This document shows, piece by piece, positions 1 to 12,120 of a DNA stretch of 64,000 nt. The position numbers were made by a program, and so were the translations under genes. How positions within the stretch are numbered: position 1 is the stretch's first letter; each line of letters begins with the position of its first letter. The notes beneath the pieces are model-generated. The model was not told the origin of the DNA and did no database searches. It saw only the letters and a program-made list of their open reading frames with translations. The stretch is from Acarospora socialis (taxonomy: Eukaryota; Ascomycota; Lecanoromycetes; Acarosporales; Acarosporaceae): contig JAMYGW020000010.1 of assembly GCA_025617375.2 (NCBI GenBank), positions 124,001-188,000 of the forward strand. The letters run 5' to 3'.

Positions 1-130
1 CCATTTGGGTTTGGTCTTTCCTTATTGGTGGCAGCCCGCAATTTGCTCATCGCTGGGTGACGCTTACTCCCATAAACTTGGACGGCACTGGTGACGATCC
101 ATAAGACTATTCCGGCGTCCAGCGAACCGC

Positions 131-2200
131 ATGGCATCTCGCCTCAGGAAGATCTTTTCCAGGAAGAAGGATAAGCCGCAACACGACAACGAAAACGAAA
201 ACTCATCACGTGCCAACAACGACCGTCCAACTTTTCGCACCTCGCTCTACGACACCGCATCACCTGCAACAGCTCCCGAGACAGGGAGCTACCCGATCAA
301 AGGAGACCACAACAGTCCCGTATTGGCTGGTCGAAGAGGTTCCAGTCGTAGCCGTAGATACAACTCCAACAGCAAGGCTGACATACCGCTCCCACCCTTG
401 CCCCCGGGTCAGCAGCAGACAGGCCCTCGTCCAACAAACATGAATCCTTCCGCCAATGCCGGGGGGTTGCGGATGGTCCAGGATGATTCGAATCTGTCTG
501 ACAATCTCTCCAATCTTCGCTTGAACGATCCCACAGGTTAGTCTCATATGCACAAAGGCTGTATGCTCGTTATGTTAACCATCCAGCAGGCACTAGAGGT
601 TCGATGCAACCAGAAGCTTCGTCTCAAGTACCGACAGGCTCTCAAGGAGCAAGATACGGGGATGATGTTGTCGACAGGAACCCTGGAGGCATAACTGCTG
701 CCGACTTGCGCAACCCGCAATACTCCTATATGTCAGCCGTCTATGGCGAGAAGGTTGCGGACCGCAATATTGCCGACAGCAATAGAGCCAGCAGACCATC
801 TGGCCAGTACCCATCTCCCGAGTACATCGCCAAACGAGATCGTGCTCTGTCTCAAGGTAGAGATCAGGTACCCACCGCCGGTACAGGTGCTTATCGAAGC
901 GGACGGTCACCGGACATGTCGGCTACCAGTAACACAAGCCCAGGGAGACCAGTTCAAGATGGCTACACTCCGGTGAGAAGGCGGTCGATCCCGCGGAAGC
1001 AAGTTGGGAGTGGAATCTCCACCCCTATGCCACAGCAGTCACCGAATCTTCGAACTTCTCCCGCTTCATCGCCTCACGTCCGACAAACCAGTCTTGTTGA
1101 CAAGCCATTACCTTCTCCTCCCGGCGCCACAAGCATAGATCATGGTTATGGGCACGGAGTCGATAGGCCAGCACAGCCGAATCTCAGCGGGCCGCGGACG
1201 TTGGTCGAAGGTGCCAACGAAAAGCCTTCCTTGGAAGGCATTGTCGACCTCTCCAATACCAAGGATACAGTGGTTATTGAGACCATCGCTCCCGGTACGT
1301 ATGCTCCAATTCGGCACATCGGTCATGGCGAGAAACACTGACTCGCATGGAACAGCTGTGACACATGAAACCGTACACAAGAAAGTTCACCACGTCCGTG
1401 AAGAAGTTGTCACTCGAGAGATACACACCCACGACGTATTTCACCGCATCCAACCAATCATTGATGTCGAGGTGCTTCCTGCTCGACATTTCCTGCCGGT
1501 TGAGGGCGGCGGACTGGTTGAGATCAGCGCGGAGGATGTTCCGGGGCGACGAAACAATTGGGTCATTGCCGAAACTGCCTCGAAAATCCCATCGGACGAG
1601 GCAGCTCCTGCAAAGGTCACTCGCTTCACAGCACGTGAGTTCCCAGGCACCGAAGGGGACGCTAAACGATACATCACACCAGAGGGTATCGAAAGGACGG
1701 AAGAGACATGGGTGCATCCGCCAGAACTTGAGACTGGGGGTATGCTCACTGGTCAAACGTGGCCCATGCCATTCACCGGCTCGCAGAGCGCTACACCTGA
1801 TATACGTTCGACAGGTAATAGTATTGTAAGCGGTGGAAATCCAACTCAGACTGCTGGACCCCACTCGGACACGCGAGTGGCTCCTATGGCTCAGAACACT
1901 GGACGTCAAAGCCAGCCGATAGGATCTCGAACCGGTGCATCTGGGATGGGTTCGGCGAATATGCCAAGAAACGCAGCAATCTCAGGACAACCCATGGGTT
2001 CTCAGAGAGCCGGAACTGACACGCGATCTGCGGACATGCCCCGTACTACGGGATACCAAGGTCATCCCGTGGGATCCCAGTATGACATGCAGCCGGCAAC
2101 TATAACCCAGAACGCAGGAGGCCAAGGCCGTACAGTGGGGACCTTTCAGGAGCAGGGGTGGGAGCGAGAAGTAGGAGACTCCCGGTACCAACCGGCATGA
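131..2200 (+). CDS. Conserved fungal protein of unknown function, 3 exons
   Basis: Three exons join in phase: 131-536, 590-1294 and 1356-2200, giving about 651 residues. The donors are GTTAGT and GTACGT, and both acceptors end in CAG. The N-terminus is basic (MASRLRKIFSRKKDK) and is followed by a long low-complexity Ser/Pro/Gln/Arg-rich stretch. After the second intron comes the only well-ordered block, containing REIHTHDVFHRIQP and then DVEVLPARHF. I recall this His-rich signature from uncharacterised proteins of filamentous ascomycetes; no function is known to me. The C-terminal 170 residues are again Gly/Ser/Gln-rich with imperfect repeats around GSQ and MPR. No signal peptide or membrane segment is visible. 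The exon structure is well supported by phase; the function is unknown. Confidence 0.8.
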
Positions 2201-3361
2201 TCTGGTCCATACGTGGGGCAATCTCGATTCTTTCTTTTGCATCGCAGAGCCAGCGTCAGCCCAACACATAGCGAGTCTTCTAGCGAGGCGCCTCCAGTTT
2301 GATGTCTGTTTTAGAAGTCCCATGTATAAAACGCCTCTTTACTGATGGCTAACCCTCTTGCTCATAGTCCGGCCTCCGTACTTTATTATACTACATGTAA
2401 TTAGCCAAGTCAAGTCTACATATTTATTTTTGTTCCCCAGCGGACATGGCTCCCCTAACTTATGAGATGCCATCTAACAAATCAGGGCAATCCTCGGATC
2501 GCAGATTTGCACAGGGTGAATAGCTTAGATTCAGGAGTCTCTTTGCAATATGACTCTGATCAACCAAAACTGACGTTGATCTGGTACTGCTCTATAGTAT
2601 CCAACTCCAGCTGTGATAGGCAATGCAGACATTCTTACCGCTTCCTTCGCAAGGGTCGTGTCTCTGCGTAATAGAGTGCCGCTTGATGATTAGCTGTACA
2701 TATCCTGTATCGGTCAGAGTCGCCACATTGCTGATTCTGGATTTGTTCGGAAATCTCTGATCACAGTATCGATCATGACTCGAAGTTACCTTACTGACAC
2801 AATCAACTTCTTGGGTCACGGAATAGGTATGGCTTGAAATGGTATATTTGGATCTTGTGAGTGAGTCATGTAGCCCTTGGTTAAGCCCTATCGTAGTGAT
2901 CCTTGCTTGGGGGGAATGCAAATGTCAGTATTTATGGTAAGTAAGTAGCTTGATTCAGGAAAATCAACATTAAAAAGAGTTATAACTCGGTAGCATTATT
3001 GAGAGGATGATCTACCTACTACGTATATCAGAATAGAGCTCCGAGTCGGCTCATTACAGTCTAGTTGGCGTTGCGGAACCCTACTTCTACGACTTGCTTA
3101 ATTCTCTCGACCGCATTGAGTAACCAGCAACCTCATACAGCATCATTGCACCTCAGCGCTACAGCTGTAACCTTATAAGACTAGATTGGACAGTTTCTTC
3201 TACACCGTGTGTCTACGCCGTTCAAACTGTCGTCAATCGTACTCAGACGACAGCTTCAACGAGCATTGACTCGGTTTCGCTCCGAGCTTCCTCATCCACG
3301 CAGCACGCAGTCAAGTCACTTCAGGCGCATAACTCTCCCGATAACAATATCCCTTGCGAAG
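2201..3361. other. Intergenic, no gene seen
   Basis: The 3' flank of the first gene followed by the upstream region of the Arc1 gene. Short open frames here are low-quality and unlike known proteins. The last 180 bases are in frame with the Arc1 coding sequence and are discussed as a finding. Confidence 0.6.
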
Positions 3362-4762
3362 ATGTCTACGTCAAGTGCTCCAAGCTCGTCTGACCCTCTC
3401 ATGTCCCTTCTCCATCGGTCCTTCCCCGCCGCAGCACCTCCTTCACCCTCCGAGCTCGATGTCAACCAGTTATCGCATGCCATATACCCCGAAACCAGCT
3501 ACACCGACAACGAGAAGATCGAGATCACACAATGGCTGACTACAGCTTCCCGACTGGCTACGCCGGACGAGGACGAAGCGAAACATGCCGAGCGCTTGGG
3601 CTCTCTCAACACGCACCTATCCACCCGTACTACGTTACTAGGCAGCAAGCCGTCCGTCGCCGACGTGGCTCTGTACGCCCACCTCGCACCCACAGTCGCG
3701 AAGTGGTCGCCTGACGAGAGGACGGGAGAGCATGGGTACCATCACATTGTGCGGCATATCGATTTCGTGCAGAACGCACCCGTTTTCAGACTCAAGGTTG
3801 CGGAGGAGGCGAAGGTGAAGGTTGATGTGGATGATGTCAGATTCGTTCACAAGCCGATAGATCCAAAGGAGGAGAAGGAGCGGAAGAAGAAGGAGAAGGC
3901 CGAGGCGGCGGCGGCGGTGGCTACTGGCCATAGTATTGGTGGCGAAAGCGAGAAGCCGCTCGTAGTCGGACAGGGCAAAGGGCAAGGGGGCGGGCGAGGC
4001 AAAAAAGACAAGGCCACAGACACCATACAAGAAGTGAAAGTAGAAGCGAAGGGCGCCGCTACTTCCACCGGAGACGGCGCGACGCAGCCGAAAAAAGAAA
4101 AGAAGGAAAAGCAACCGAAACCGCCCAAACCACCGGCCAAGGAAACACCGCTCTCACCCAGCCTCATCGACCTCCGCGTCGGCCACATCCTCAAAGCCGT
4201 CAACCACCCGAACGCCGACTCCCTGTACGTCTCGACCATCGCGTGCGGCGACCCGGCGGGAACGGACAACACGTCCGAGTACGAAGGCCAGGTGGTACGG
4301 ACCGTCTGCTCGGGTCTGAACGGCCTGATCCCGCTCGCGGAGATGCAGGGTCGCAAGATCGTCGCCGTCTGCAACCTCAAGCCCGTCACGATGCGCGGGG
4401 TCAAGTCGGCGGCCATGGTGCTCGCGGCGTCGCCGCGCGTCGCCGAGGGCGAGGACTCGCACGCCGGTCCGGTCGAGCTCGTCTCGCCGCCGGAGGACGC
4501 GAAGGCTGGCGAGAGGGTGTTTTTCGAGGGATGGCAGGGCGAGCCGGAGGGAGTGTTGAATCCGAAGAAGAAGATTTGGGAGACGATCCAGCCGGGCTTT
4601 ACGACGACGGAGGCGTTGGAGGTCGGGTTCGATGTCGGGAGCGTGCCGCAGCTGCAAGGTGAGGCGGATGGGACAGCAAGGAAAGATGGCGTGGGGAAGC
4701 TGGTCACGGCGGGAGGGGGAGTCTGTACGATCAAGAGTCTACGGGGCGCGGTTGTTCGATAG
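3362..4762 (+). CDS. ARC1: Arc1-type tRNA-binding cofactor of aminoacyl-tRNA synthetases
   Basis: Single exon from the first in-frame ATG (3362), 466 residues. Residues 1-140 resemble the GST-C-like domain of yeast Arc1, which docks methionyl- and glutamyl-tRNA synthetases; the SVADVALYAHLAP segment is typical. A Lys/Glu/Ala-rich linker (about 160-270) is the usual nonspecific RNA-binding region. The C-terminal 190 residues are an EMAPII-type OB-fold tRNA-binding domain, starting at LIDLRVGHILKAVNHPNAD and including VRTVCSGLNGLIP and the NLKPVTMRGVKSAAM signature. The expected role is a cytosolic scaffold that delivers tRNA to its synthetases. The open frame continues 5' of the ATG without a stop to about 3185 and would encode an Arg-rich stretch, but no ATG is present there, so the cytosolic start was chosen. 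Confidence 0.93.
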   Translation: MSTSSAPSSSDPLMSLLHRSFPAAAPPSPSELDVNQLSHAIYPETSYTDNEKIEITQWLTTASRLATPDEDEAKHAERLGSLNTHLSTRTTLLGSKPSVADVALYAHLAPTVAKWSPDERTGEHGYHHIVRHIDFVQNAPVFRLKVAEEAKVKVDVDDVRFVHKPIDPKEEKERKKKEKAEAAAAVATGHSIGGESEKPLVVGQGKGQGGGRGKKDKATDTIQEVKVEAKGAATSTGDGATQPKKEKKEKQPKPPKPPAKETPLSPSLIDLRVGHILKAVNHPNADSLYVSTIACGDPAGTDNTSEYEGQVVRTVCSGLNGLIPLAEMQGRKIVAVCNLKPVTMRGVKSAAMVLAASPRVAEGEDSHAGPVELVSPPEDAKAGERVFFEGWQGEPEGVLNPKKKIWETIQPGFTTTEALEVGFDVGSVPQLQGEADGTARKDGVGKLVTAGGGVCTIKSLRGAVVR

Positions 4763-5220
4763 AGCAGTATCATAAACTAGAGAACAACTACCAGAGTTGT
4801 CACAACGTTCGAGCTCGTTTACACTGAGGCGCTGTAGACTTGTGCGGAGAAGGTCCGCAGCACGTGGTGTGCTACGTCCAGGTAGAATATAGTGGGACTT
4901 GAAACGCCGTCACGTAGACTCCCAAGTCCGTCCGTGAATACCTACTCCCATACGCTGAAAGTTGTCTCTCTATCAACAAACCCGCCGTGCCCCAGTAAGT
5001 ACATGACTATCCTGCGAACATACCTCACGGCTAGAGTGAGAGTAAAAGTGTGGAAACAAAGGCAAGCAGGGCGGCGGGAGGATTATGTTTTGCCTGTCAT
5101 TGATGAGGGAGAATAGAGGACGGCGTACAATTCCAAATACGATGGAGATCGAGCTTGAGATTTGGAGTTATTGTCGAGCGGCTTTGTGAGTGAGTATGCC
5201 GTAGAGGGTAGATGGAGATA

Positions 5221-5239
5221 GGGGAGGGGTGGGGTGGGG
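5221..5239 (+). other. Potential G-quadruplex motif
   Basis: Four G4 runs are separated by single bases (GGGG A GGGG T GGGG T GGGG), and more G-runs follow within 40 bases. Short-loop G4 sequences of this form are among the most stable in vitro. It lies about 0.5 kb downstream of the Arc1 stop codon. No function can be read from the sequence. Confidence 0.6.
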
Positions 5240-7076
5240 TAAGGGCATCTGAAGGGGTGGGCACTGGGGAAAGGATGAATAAGGGGAGAGAATAGCGTTG
5301 GGGATTCCGGGTTCTACGATCAAAGTTGATTAGGGATGCTATCAAGACGGATATGATGGTGACCCAAGTAGGGTTTAGGTTCCTGATGTGCTATGGGGAC
5401 CTCGTGCTAGCAACTTAGTTCATCCATGCAGAGTTGTAGACGGAGGATGAAGGGGGGGATGTATCTAGAGTTTAACATCAAAAGAGAAGGGCACCTTCGG
5501 CGAGAACACCTCAATGCGATGGCCACATCTCATCAAGACCGCCAGTAGGGAGGGATTAGAGAGGAGGCGAATCCTGCGTCTCGAGAGCCTTTCTCCTAAG
5601 CGCTGAACCTGACGTGCGGTACAGAGAATAAAATCCGAATCCGAAGACTTGAGATTCTTGATCCAGTCGGAATCAGACGTCAACACTAGCCCATAACCTG
5701 CGCCTGTTTCACATCGACCGTTTGCAGGCGTCCTTCATGCTTTGCAATTTGCCGGACGGGTACCTCGATTCTCGGGATAATTGTACGTATATATCTTCCT
5801 CGGAAAGCGTAATCCGAAAGTCATCCAATGGAGCTCTATCGCCATCTCAGGCCTCAGCTGCGATTTGTGCGAACTGCCCGGACTTCAGAGTTGGGCATTG
5901 TGAGATAGAAAGACGGACCTCTTGGAGGCTGAATAGTAGTAGTTTGTCAGTACATATGCAGAAAATGAAGTTTAAAGAGCTGGTTTGTGGGCTGCAGGAT
6001 GCGTTGTAGGGCTGGAGATGAGTCTATTCTTGGTGTCTCCAGGATTCGTCCACTTCAGCCACCTTGTAGCCGTCGACTACACGTATGGATTTAACGGTAA
6101 GGCGTCACTGCTGGGTATGAATTCGTCGAGGTCTCTATATGAACCTCCAAGCACCCTCAGAACGCCTTCCCAATCTTTAGCTTGCCCTTTAACAGCTCAT
6201 CGCTACAGTTTGCAGACTTGAAATGTCCCTCAATCTCCTGGACCTGCGCACCCGTTACCGGACGCGCTGCTCCATGAGCGGTGTAGAACAGCAAGAGGAT
6301 GCCGGTGCCATAAAGCCTCGGTTTGTTCCCTTTCAAGCGCCAGATGCCCTAGAGGTCCACCATGACAAAGACACCATTGAGGATATAGAGGCGCTCGATC
6401 GACTTTGCTTCTAGGAGACTTCAGATGCGAAATATGAGCTCCTCGGCCGGTACGTCCGTTGGCCGAATGAGCAAAAGTATAATCCGAAGCAATTTACTTG
6501 GTCACACTTTTCGCTATAGCAAGCCTCAAAGACCTTATGGCCGTCAATTATCTGCTCATTAGGTCCCAGACAGCAGCAGGCGGCGCAATGCAACCTCGTA
6601 CGGCAGACCAGGCTGCCTCACGGTTGCTATCGTCGCCTTCCACAATTGACACTTTTGGGATCGAGAGGAAGAGCATCAGGGCGCTTGAACGTGTCCCGAC
6701 ATAGCACTCAGAGTTACACGGCCGGTGACGGAGGAGGCGTTGGGCGATTTGAAATCCTAATCTCCCATAAAAGCAGCCCTTGTGGTAACGTCTCTTGTGT
6801 AGATCTCTAGGGGCTTGGTCACTTCAAAGTCAGAAGACGAGGAAGGTTGAGCCATCCTATATACCATATCCCGCAATGATGTGCATCAATCTGCGGGTCT
6901 CTGAATTCCAGAACCTGCACTGAACACTCTTCTCTGAATGTCAGTTAGGACTTCGATGATAAATCCGAAAATCGTATACAGTAAAATTGTGTTGCGAGTA
7001 GAATCGAATGCATTATAGGCCGCTCTGTGGTGCAAGAGAAGTCAAATGTTCCCACATCTACCGCATTTGATAAGGC

Positions 7077-7756
7077 CTAGAGCCGTAACGCCTTTATCAT
7101 CCCAGCGCTAACATCAGCTCCTGCATCAATGAGAAGCTGTAACAAGCTGCCCAGTTGTTCGTTGGTTTGCTCTGACCAGGCGCGGCTCCTTTCAATAGAC
7201 ATACTGACGTGCATTGCTAACATTCCAGTACCAGAGTCCACATCGTGTGGAGACGCTAGACCTGATAACAAGCCCTGGATACCCTCACTCTGCCAGCCCC
7301 AAGCGTAAGCAAAGCGAAGCGCATCTGACTAGATGTCTTTGGGTAGATGGAGTGAGATTCGGACCATCGTATCGAAGTTGCACCATATGGGCAACCAACC
7401 ACGTTGGAAGTAGCAGGTGATCTGTATGGTCGAGAATCTCCGCTTGCGGCACGATAGCTGTTGACATACTGCATAACCACATGACCGTGAGACATACAAA
7501 GGCCAACGCCAGTCTTGACAAAGCCACAGCCCATTACGCTGCTCAGCCAAGCGGCAGACTTCAGAACGCGCCTATGACAGTAATGGGGGTGTTTAGATTG
7601 ATAGAGAGGCGGTTGTTGTAACAGGAACAGTGATCGACTTCCATGTTGTCTACTATCAGGACCGTCAACGGACGTATCTGTGGAAGCTGCAAGGTCAGAT
7701 CCACGTGGAGACTTAGCAAGAAGATGGATGCTCTCTGGTACAAGCGGGAAAGCCAT
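7077..7756 (-). pseudogene. Decayed ankyrin-repeat-like fragment
   Basis: On the minus strand several short frames contain pieces resembling ankyrin repeats. The best is LLQLLIDAGADV, preceded by a stretch with the spacing of an ankyrin helix pair (HDVDSGTGMLAMHV). The adjoining frame has GHVVMQY and, further on, more GA-like turns. No continuous frame links them and no start or splice pattern is convincing. It is probably the relic of an ankyrin-repeat gene, a family that is large and variable in filamentous fungi. Chance similarity is possible, so confidence is low. Confidence 0.33.
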
Positions 7757-9182
7757 GATTGACGGAACTTGGTGATTTCAACGGATTTCATGAGCCTACT
7801 CTTCAGGCAATGCTGTTCAGCTCTCACTCCTCGAATATCTTACCGGGTATCTGGCAACCTGAACCTAAGACCAAGTAAATAAATGCTTTGATGAACATGA
7901 GACAGTAAAGTATGGGTATAATAGGGTTGTTGGTCGAAATTTTAGTTGGATTGTTCTGCGACTACTCGGCAGCCGACTATGTCCAAGATGTTTGACGTAT
8001 TTGAGTGAGCTATCTTCCGAAGACGTTTTGATCTACCACAAAGCTTGAGAGACTACTCACACGGCGGTTGTACCGGTTAATGTGATGAGGATCGTCTAAT
8101 GTTTCTCAAAGCTTGCTGTATAAAAGCGACGCGTCCATTTTTCCGGAGCCATTTCACTCGTGTCACCTCCGGTCCTGGCGGCGCATCCGAGTGGCGCATC
8201 CGAGTTCTTTCTCAGGTGGTTATGAAGAATGCTGAGCGAGTTCCTAGAGCTTCTCATTAACTTATTGATATAGACCCAGGCAACCCTTTCTTTAATTAGC
8301 AATCTGAAACGGAAGAGGCGGGAATTGTGATCTCAAGGCTAGGATGATTCAAAGAAGCCAAGAAGAGCACCATCCATATTTTGTCGTTCTTCCTCCCTTC
8401 CCATCAACCTGCCGACACCGCCAAAGACGGTCTCGAGATCGTACACCTCACCAATCATGGCTTTAAACCTCTTCGATGGTCTTCGGCAACCGCTGATTTC
8501 CCCAGAGTCGACGATACGGGATGGGTCATGGTGTAATAGTGAGGACACTTGCAGCAACCGATGATGGATCCATGAGAGAAACGTAGGACACTTGTTATCG
8601 TAGTACGGCGGGATCATATCTGAAAAGACGATGATGGAGGTGGAATATCTTATTAATGCCCGCTCTTGTTATTCTAGCATTGTGCGATAAGCCAAACGGG
8701 TGCTCAGGGCTGCGGCTGTTCTGATACTGTCAGCTTCATAGTCATATGTAAATAACTATCCTCTAAATTCGTTCTGATACTGCTAATTCAATTTTCGGGC
8801 ATCATAAGTCTTGCAATCATCTTATTTTCTGCAGATCGAAACATGCTGAGGCCTACTTCCACTGGAGCCTTGTTGGTGAAGCAAACAAAGCTGGATAGTG
8901 GTAGAAACATGAGTGGATGGTGTACAGATATCGCTAATGTAGGCTGGCTTAGTATTTCGAGGTTATGGGTGTTGTCGTGCCATCTGAGGAGGACATGCTG
9001 TAGGGAGCCTGGGATCATTATTATTGAGTCGCTGTCCCAGCCATTTAACATGTGCAACGCTATGCTCATACCAAAACTTTCTTCGCATTGCATATCCTCC
9101 ACGCCAAGTTTCTGACGGTACCATCGGCTTGCACTACCTCTGGCGCGAACTCGATACCAAACCTAGCCCTATTAGGATCAGA

Positions 9183-12120
9183 TCACACAAGGCAGAGAGT
9201 ACCGGGAGCTGACATTAGATGCACTGCGTAAACCACCCTTTTTGCATATTTCCCATCCCTCTCCACAAGCCTGCCGAACGATTCGTGAACGGTATTGGGA
9301 GCGATCTCTGGATTCCTGTCAAAGCAGTTGCGCACGACGGGTAACAACGCTTCTTCGATTGCACCCCGAATCAACCCATTGGCGTCAGTCTCGACATCGT
9401 CTTCATCAAACCTGCCGATCCTGACCTCGAATGGTAACGAAATCGCCATGACATTATGTTTCCCCTCGTGGTGGTAGCGAAATTCGAAGACGCCTTGAGT
9501 CCACCACAGCTTGTCGCCAGAAAATTCCATCTCGCCAGACAAGTGATCTTTTCCTTTCCCATCTTTCCTGCTAGACACAGGCACGAGAGCGTCGCTAACG
9601 AGTATACCTTTCTCTGCTGTGAGGGAATCATACTGATCTCTATTCGTTGCCACCCATCTCCCTTGTGAGCTGACACGAGTCGCTTCTCGCGAGGCATTAT
9701 CAGCGACCATGTACAAGCCGACCCAGTCCTTCTTGGTATGGTTGATTGGTGCGGTCCATTTGACTTTGATAGGTGCGCCATACTCAAAGATGAGAGTTTT
9801 GAAATCGCTTCTCCTTTCCGGGGGGAAGCGCGCGGTTTGTCCTTCCTTGCCACGCGTCTTCTCAGATACTGCGAGGGCAGAGGATGGCGTGCCTTCTATG
9901 TCTAAGGAATATTCTTCAGGATCGTAACCAGCCAGATCTGGAGCGAGCCTGGTTATGCTGATCCGCGCAGGATAGCCTTTGAACAGAGCAGACGAATCCC
10001 TGACAAAGGTACTTACGCCGGCTGCGAGCCTCGGTGTTGCGGCATCAACAAACTCTTCGACAAAGTCCACAGTCTCTCCCAGCATTTTGTCCATACTGCC
10101 TTGCCAGTGTCGCAACGGTGGCGGCAAAGATCGCTTCAAGCTCTTTACTAGTCCCGACTCTCTCCGCAGGCTCCTCCCGTACAGCTTCTGCATATGTGGT
10201 CTCTCGACGAATTGGATAATGGTAAGGGTAAGTATATGGCTGAGAAGCGCCAGCGAGAAGATCACGCTGCTCCTGGTTATGGACACTGCGCCCCAAACGC
10301 CGGCCAAGCCAAAAACCCGCTCTGGATTATTGAGAAACCGGTATATACCGCTGTACGTCAGTTTCGGAGCGTGATCGAAGAAGAAGTCGCCGAAGAACCA
10401 GCCGAATTCGCCTAAGGAATCGTAGATGCTTATGGCTGTCCAGATCTGCAACGCCACTAGACCTGCACCAAGTACATGCTTAAGTAGCACAAGGCCATAG
10501 CCCCAGTCGGTGGGCAGAGAGTACATTTTCCATGCTGCCGCAACGAAGCTGACGTAGCACATGGTCATGCTAACATGATAGATGCCTTTCCATTGACGCC
10601 ATGCTTCCTCGGTGCTTTCGCCGTACTTGAGAAAATGGCGTGTCCACTTTTTCTTGGTTGACTGGCGATTTAGGATGTATCCAATGCCGAGTGAGTACCA
10701 TAATCGCCATGCGGCAGCATTAAGAACAAACAGGGTTTGGTAAAAAGGGGTTGAAGGCGTAAGTGCGGTCAATGCAAGAACATATAATTGCAGCAGAAGG
10801 ACGGAGCTGTCCGTGACACGATGCAGGTCGATGTTGTGTAAGCCCATCATGTTATGAACGGGCGACGGCTGAATAGCGGATGCTAGCGGGGTAGCATCCT
10901 TACTCTGTCCAGCTTCAACCTGGTTTGATCGGTCAGGACTGACCTCCAGGTCAGACAACGGTTTCCGAGGTGGCGGTGCGTTGTATGTCTTTTCGATATG
11001 TGGGTTTTCGACCAGGACGAGAAATGCAAATTGAGCAGCATGTGCAACTATTGAAATAAACAGAACGCTGTAGCTTCCTGCTAGCAATGAGATGCCATAG
11101 TACCCGGCATAGCCGACCGAATACATCGGGTGAGGTGCCATCTCGAAAACACCGTCAAAGGTCAACTCTTGATCGATCAGATAAAAGAAATCACCCCAGT
11201 ACCAAGCGTAATCTTTCACTACCCTATGAGCGTCTAGTTTGACCCATAGATTGAAGCCAACCAGGCCCAATCCTGCAGTCCATCGAACCAAGGTCATAGG
11301 CACGCCTTCATCTGCGGGCCGGTGACTGCACGCTATAGCGAAGAGACAGTACGAAACAAAGTCGCACATCAAGATCAAATCGACTACCCGCCGAAAGACC
11401 AGCCAAGTGTTATACTCCACCGGTGCTTCTTTGAAACTGTAGTCTTTGGGAATCTTAGTCTCCAATTCCCGCTTAATCAGCTTGTACAGAATCGAGTGGG
11501 AGTTCTTCCCAGAAGAAGGATCCTCGAATATCTTTGACTTCTTGGCCCATGTCACCAATCTTCTATCATGCGACTGTATCTTCAACAGGAATCCTATGCC
11601 GATGTTATAACAGCCACGCCAGAAGAGGAAGATGACCGCAAAGGCGGAAACTCGTGCCGGAGGTGTTAGAACATATAGAGTGAAGATGTGTAGGCCTAAT
11701 ATTGCCAGGACGACTAGATCGGATATGTTTTTCGGTTGGGTTGGGGAGAGTAGCTGGGACACCATGTCATGCGTTTGCGGGACCGTAAAAACTGTACGCA
11801 ACTTGAACGTTAGCCTCAAATTCCACAGCAGGACATTGCGTAAGGTCGTAGAGCTCATCGAGTAAACACCCAGGGAGGGAGCCTAGCTGGACCTTTGCCA
11901 AGTGTCACAACATTGATTGATGCACACGGTACCTACCCGTGCCATCTGGAGTTCTCCCAAACGTCTTCTTGTCTTTCTCGGGTTTAGCAGCATGCTGCTC
12001 TTCAGTATTCAACCCTTGCACAGCCTCTTTCGCTTCACCTGAGGAGCTTGCTTGTTGCTTAACATTCCTTTCCCGCAGGCCAATTGCATCCAAATCGCTC
12101 GGCGAGTGCGAGACTTCCAT
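9183..12120 (-). CDS. CHO2: Phosphatidylethanolamine N-methyltransferase
   Basis: Two exons: 12120-11937 and 11791-9183, with a 145-bp intron (GTAGGT...ACAG), giving about 930 residues. The join rebuilds the conserved [16 protein letters not shown] segment exactly, which fixes the intron. The protein has many membrane segments and two methyltransferase repeats. The first carries [14 protein letters not shown] and ENPHIEKTY; the second carries [14 protein letters not shown] and [10 protein letters not shown]. Fungal Cho2 catalyses the first SAM-dependent methylation of phosphatidylethanolamine toward phosphatidylcholine in the ER. The soluble C-terminal third (about residue 650 on) is typical of Cho2 and absent from the short Opi3 methyltransferases. 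It is divergent from NBP35, separated by about 0.83 kb. Confidence 0.95.

Larger units (their letters stand above)
4763..9182. other. Gene-poor interval
   Basis: About 4.4 kb with no gene I can defend. It holds a G-run cluster near 5221 and a decayed ankyrin-like stretch on the minus strand around 7.1-7.8 kb. The remaining open frames are short and shifting and look non-coding. The base composition is like that of the gene-bearing parts, so this is not part of the AT-rich compartment. Confidence 0.6.

Noticed and set aside
3638-4773. Long minus-strand open frames opposite ARC1
   Set aside because: They mirror the GC-rich Arc1 coding sequence, have biased composition and match no family.
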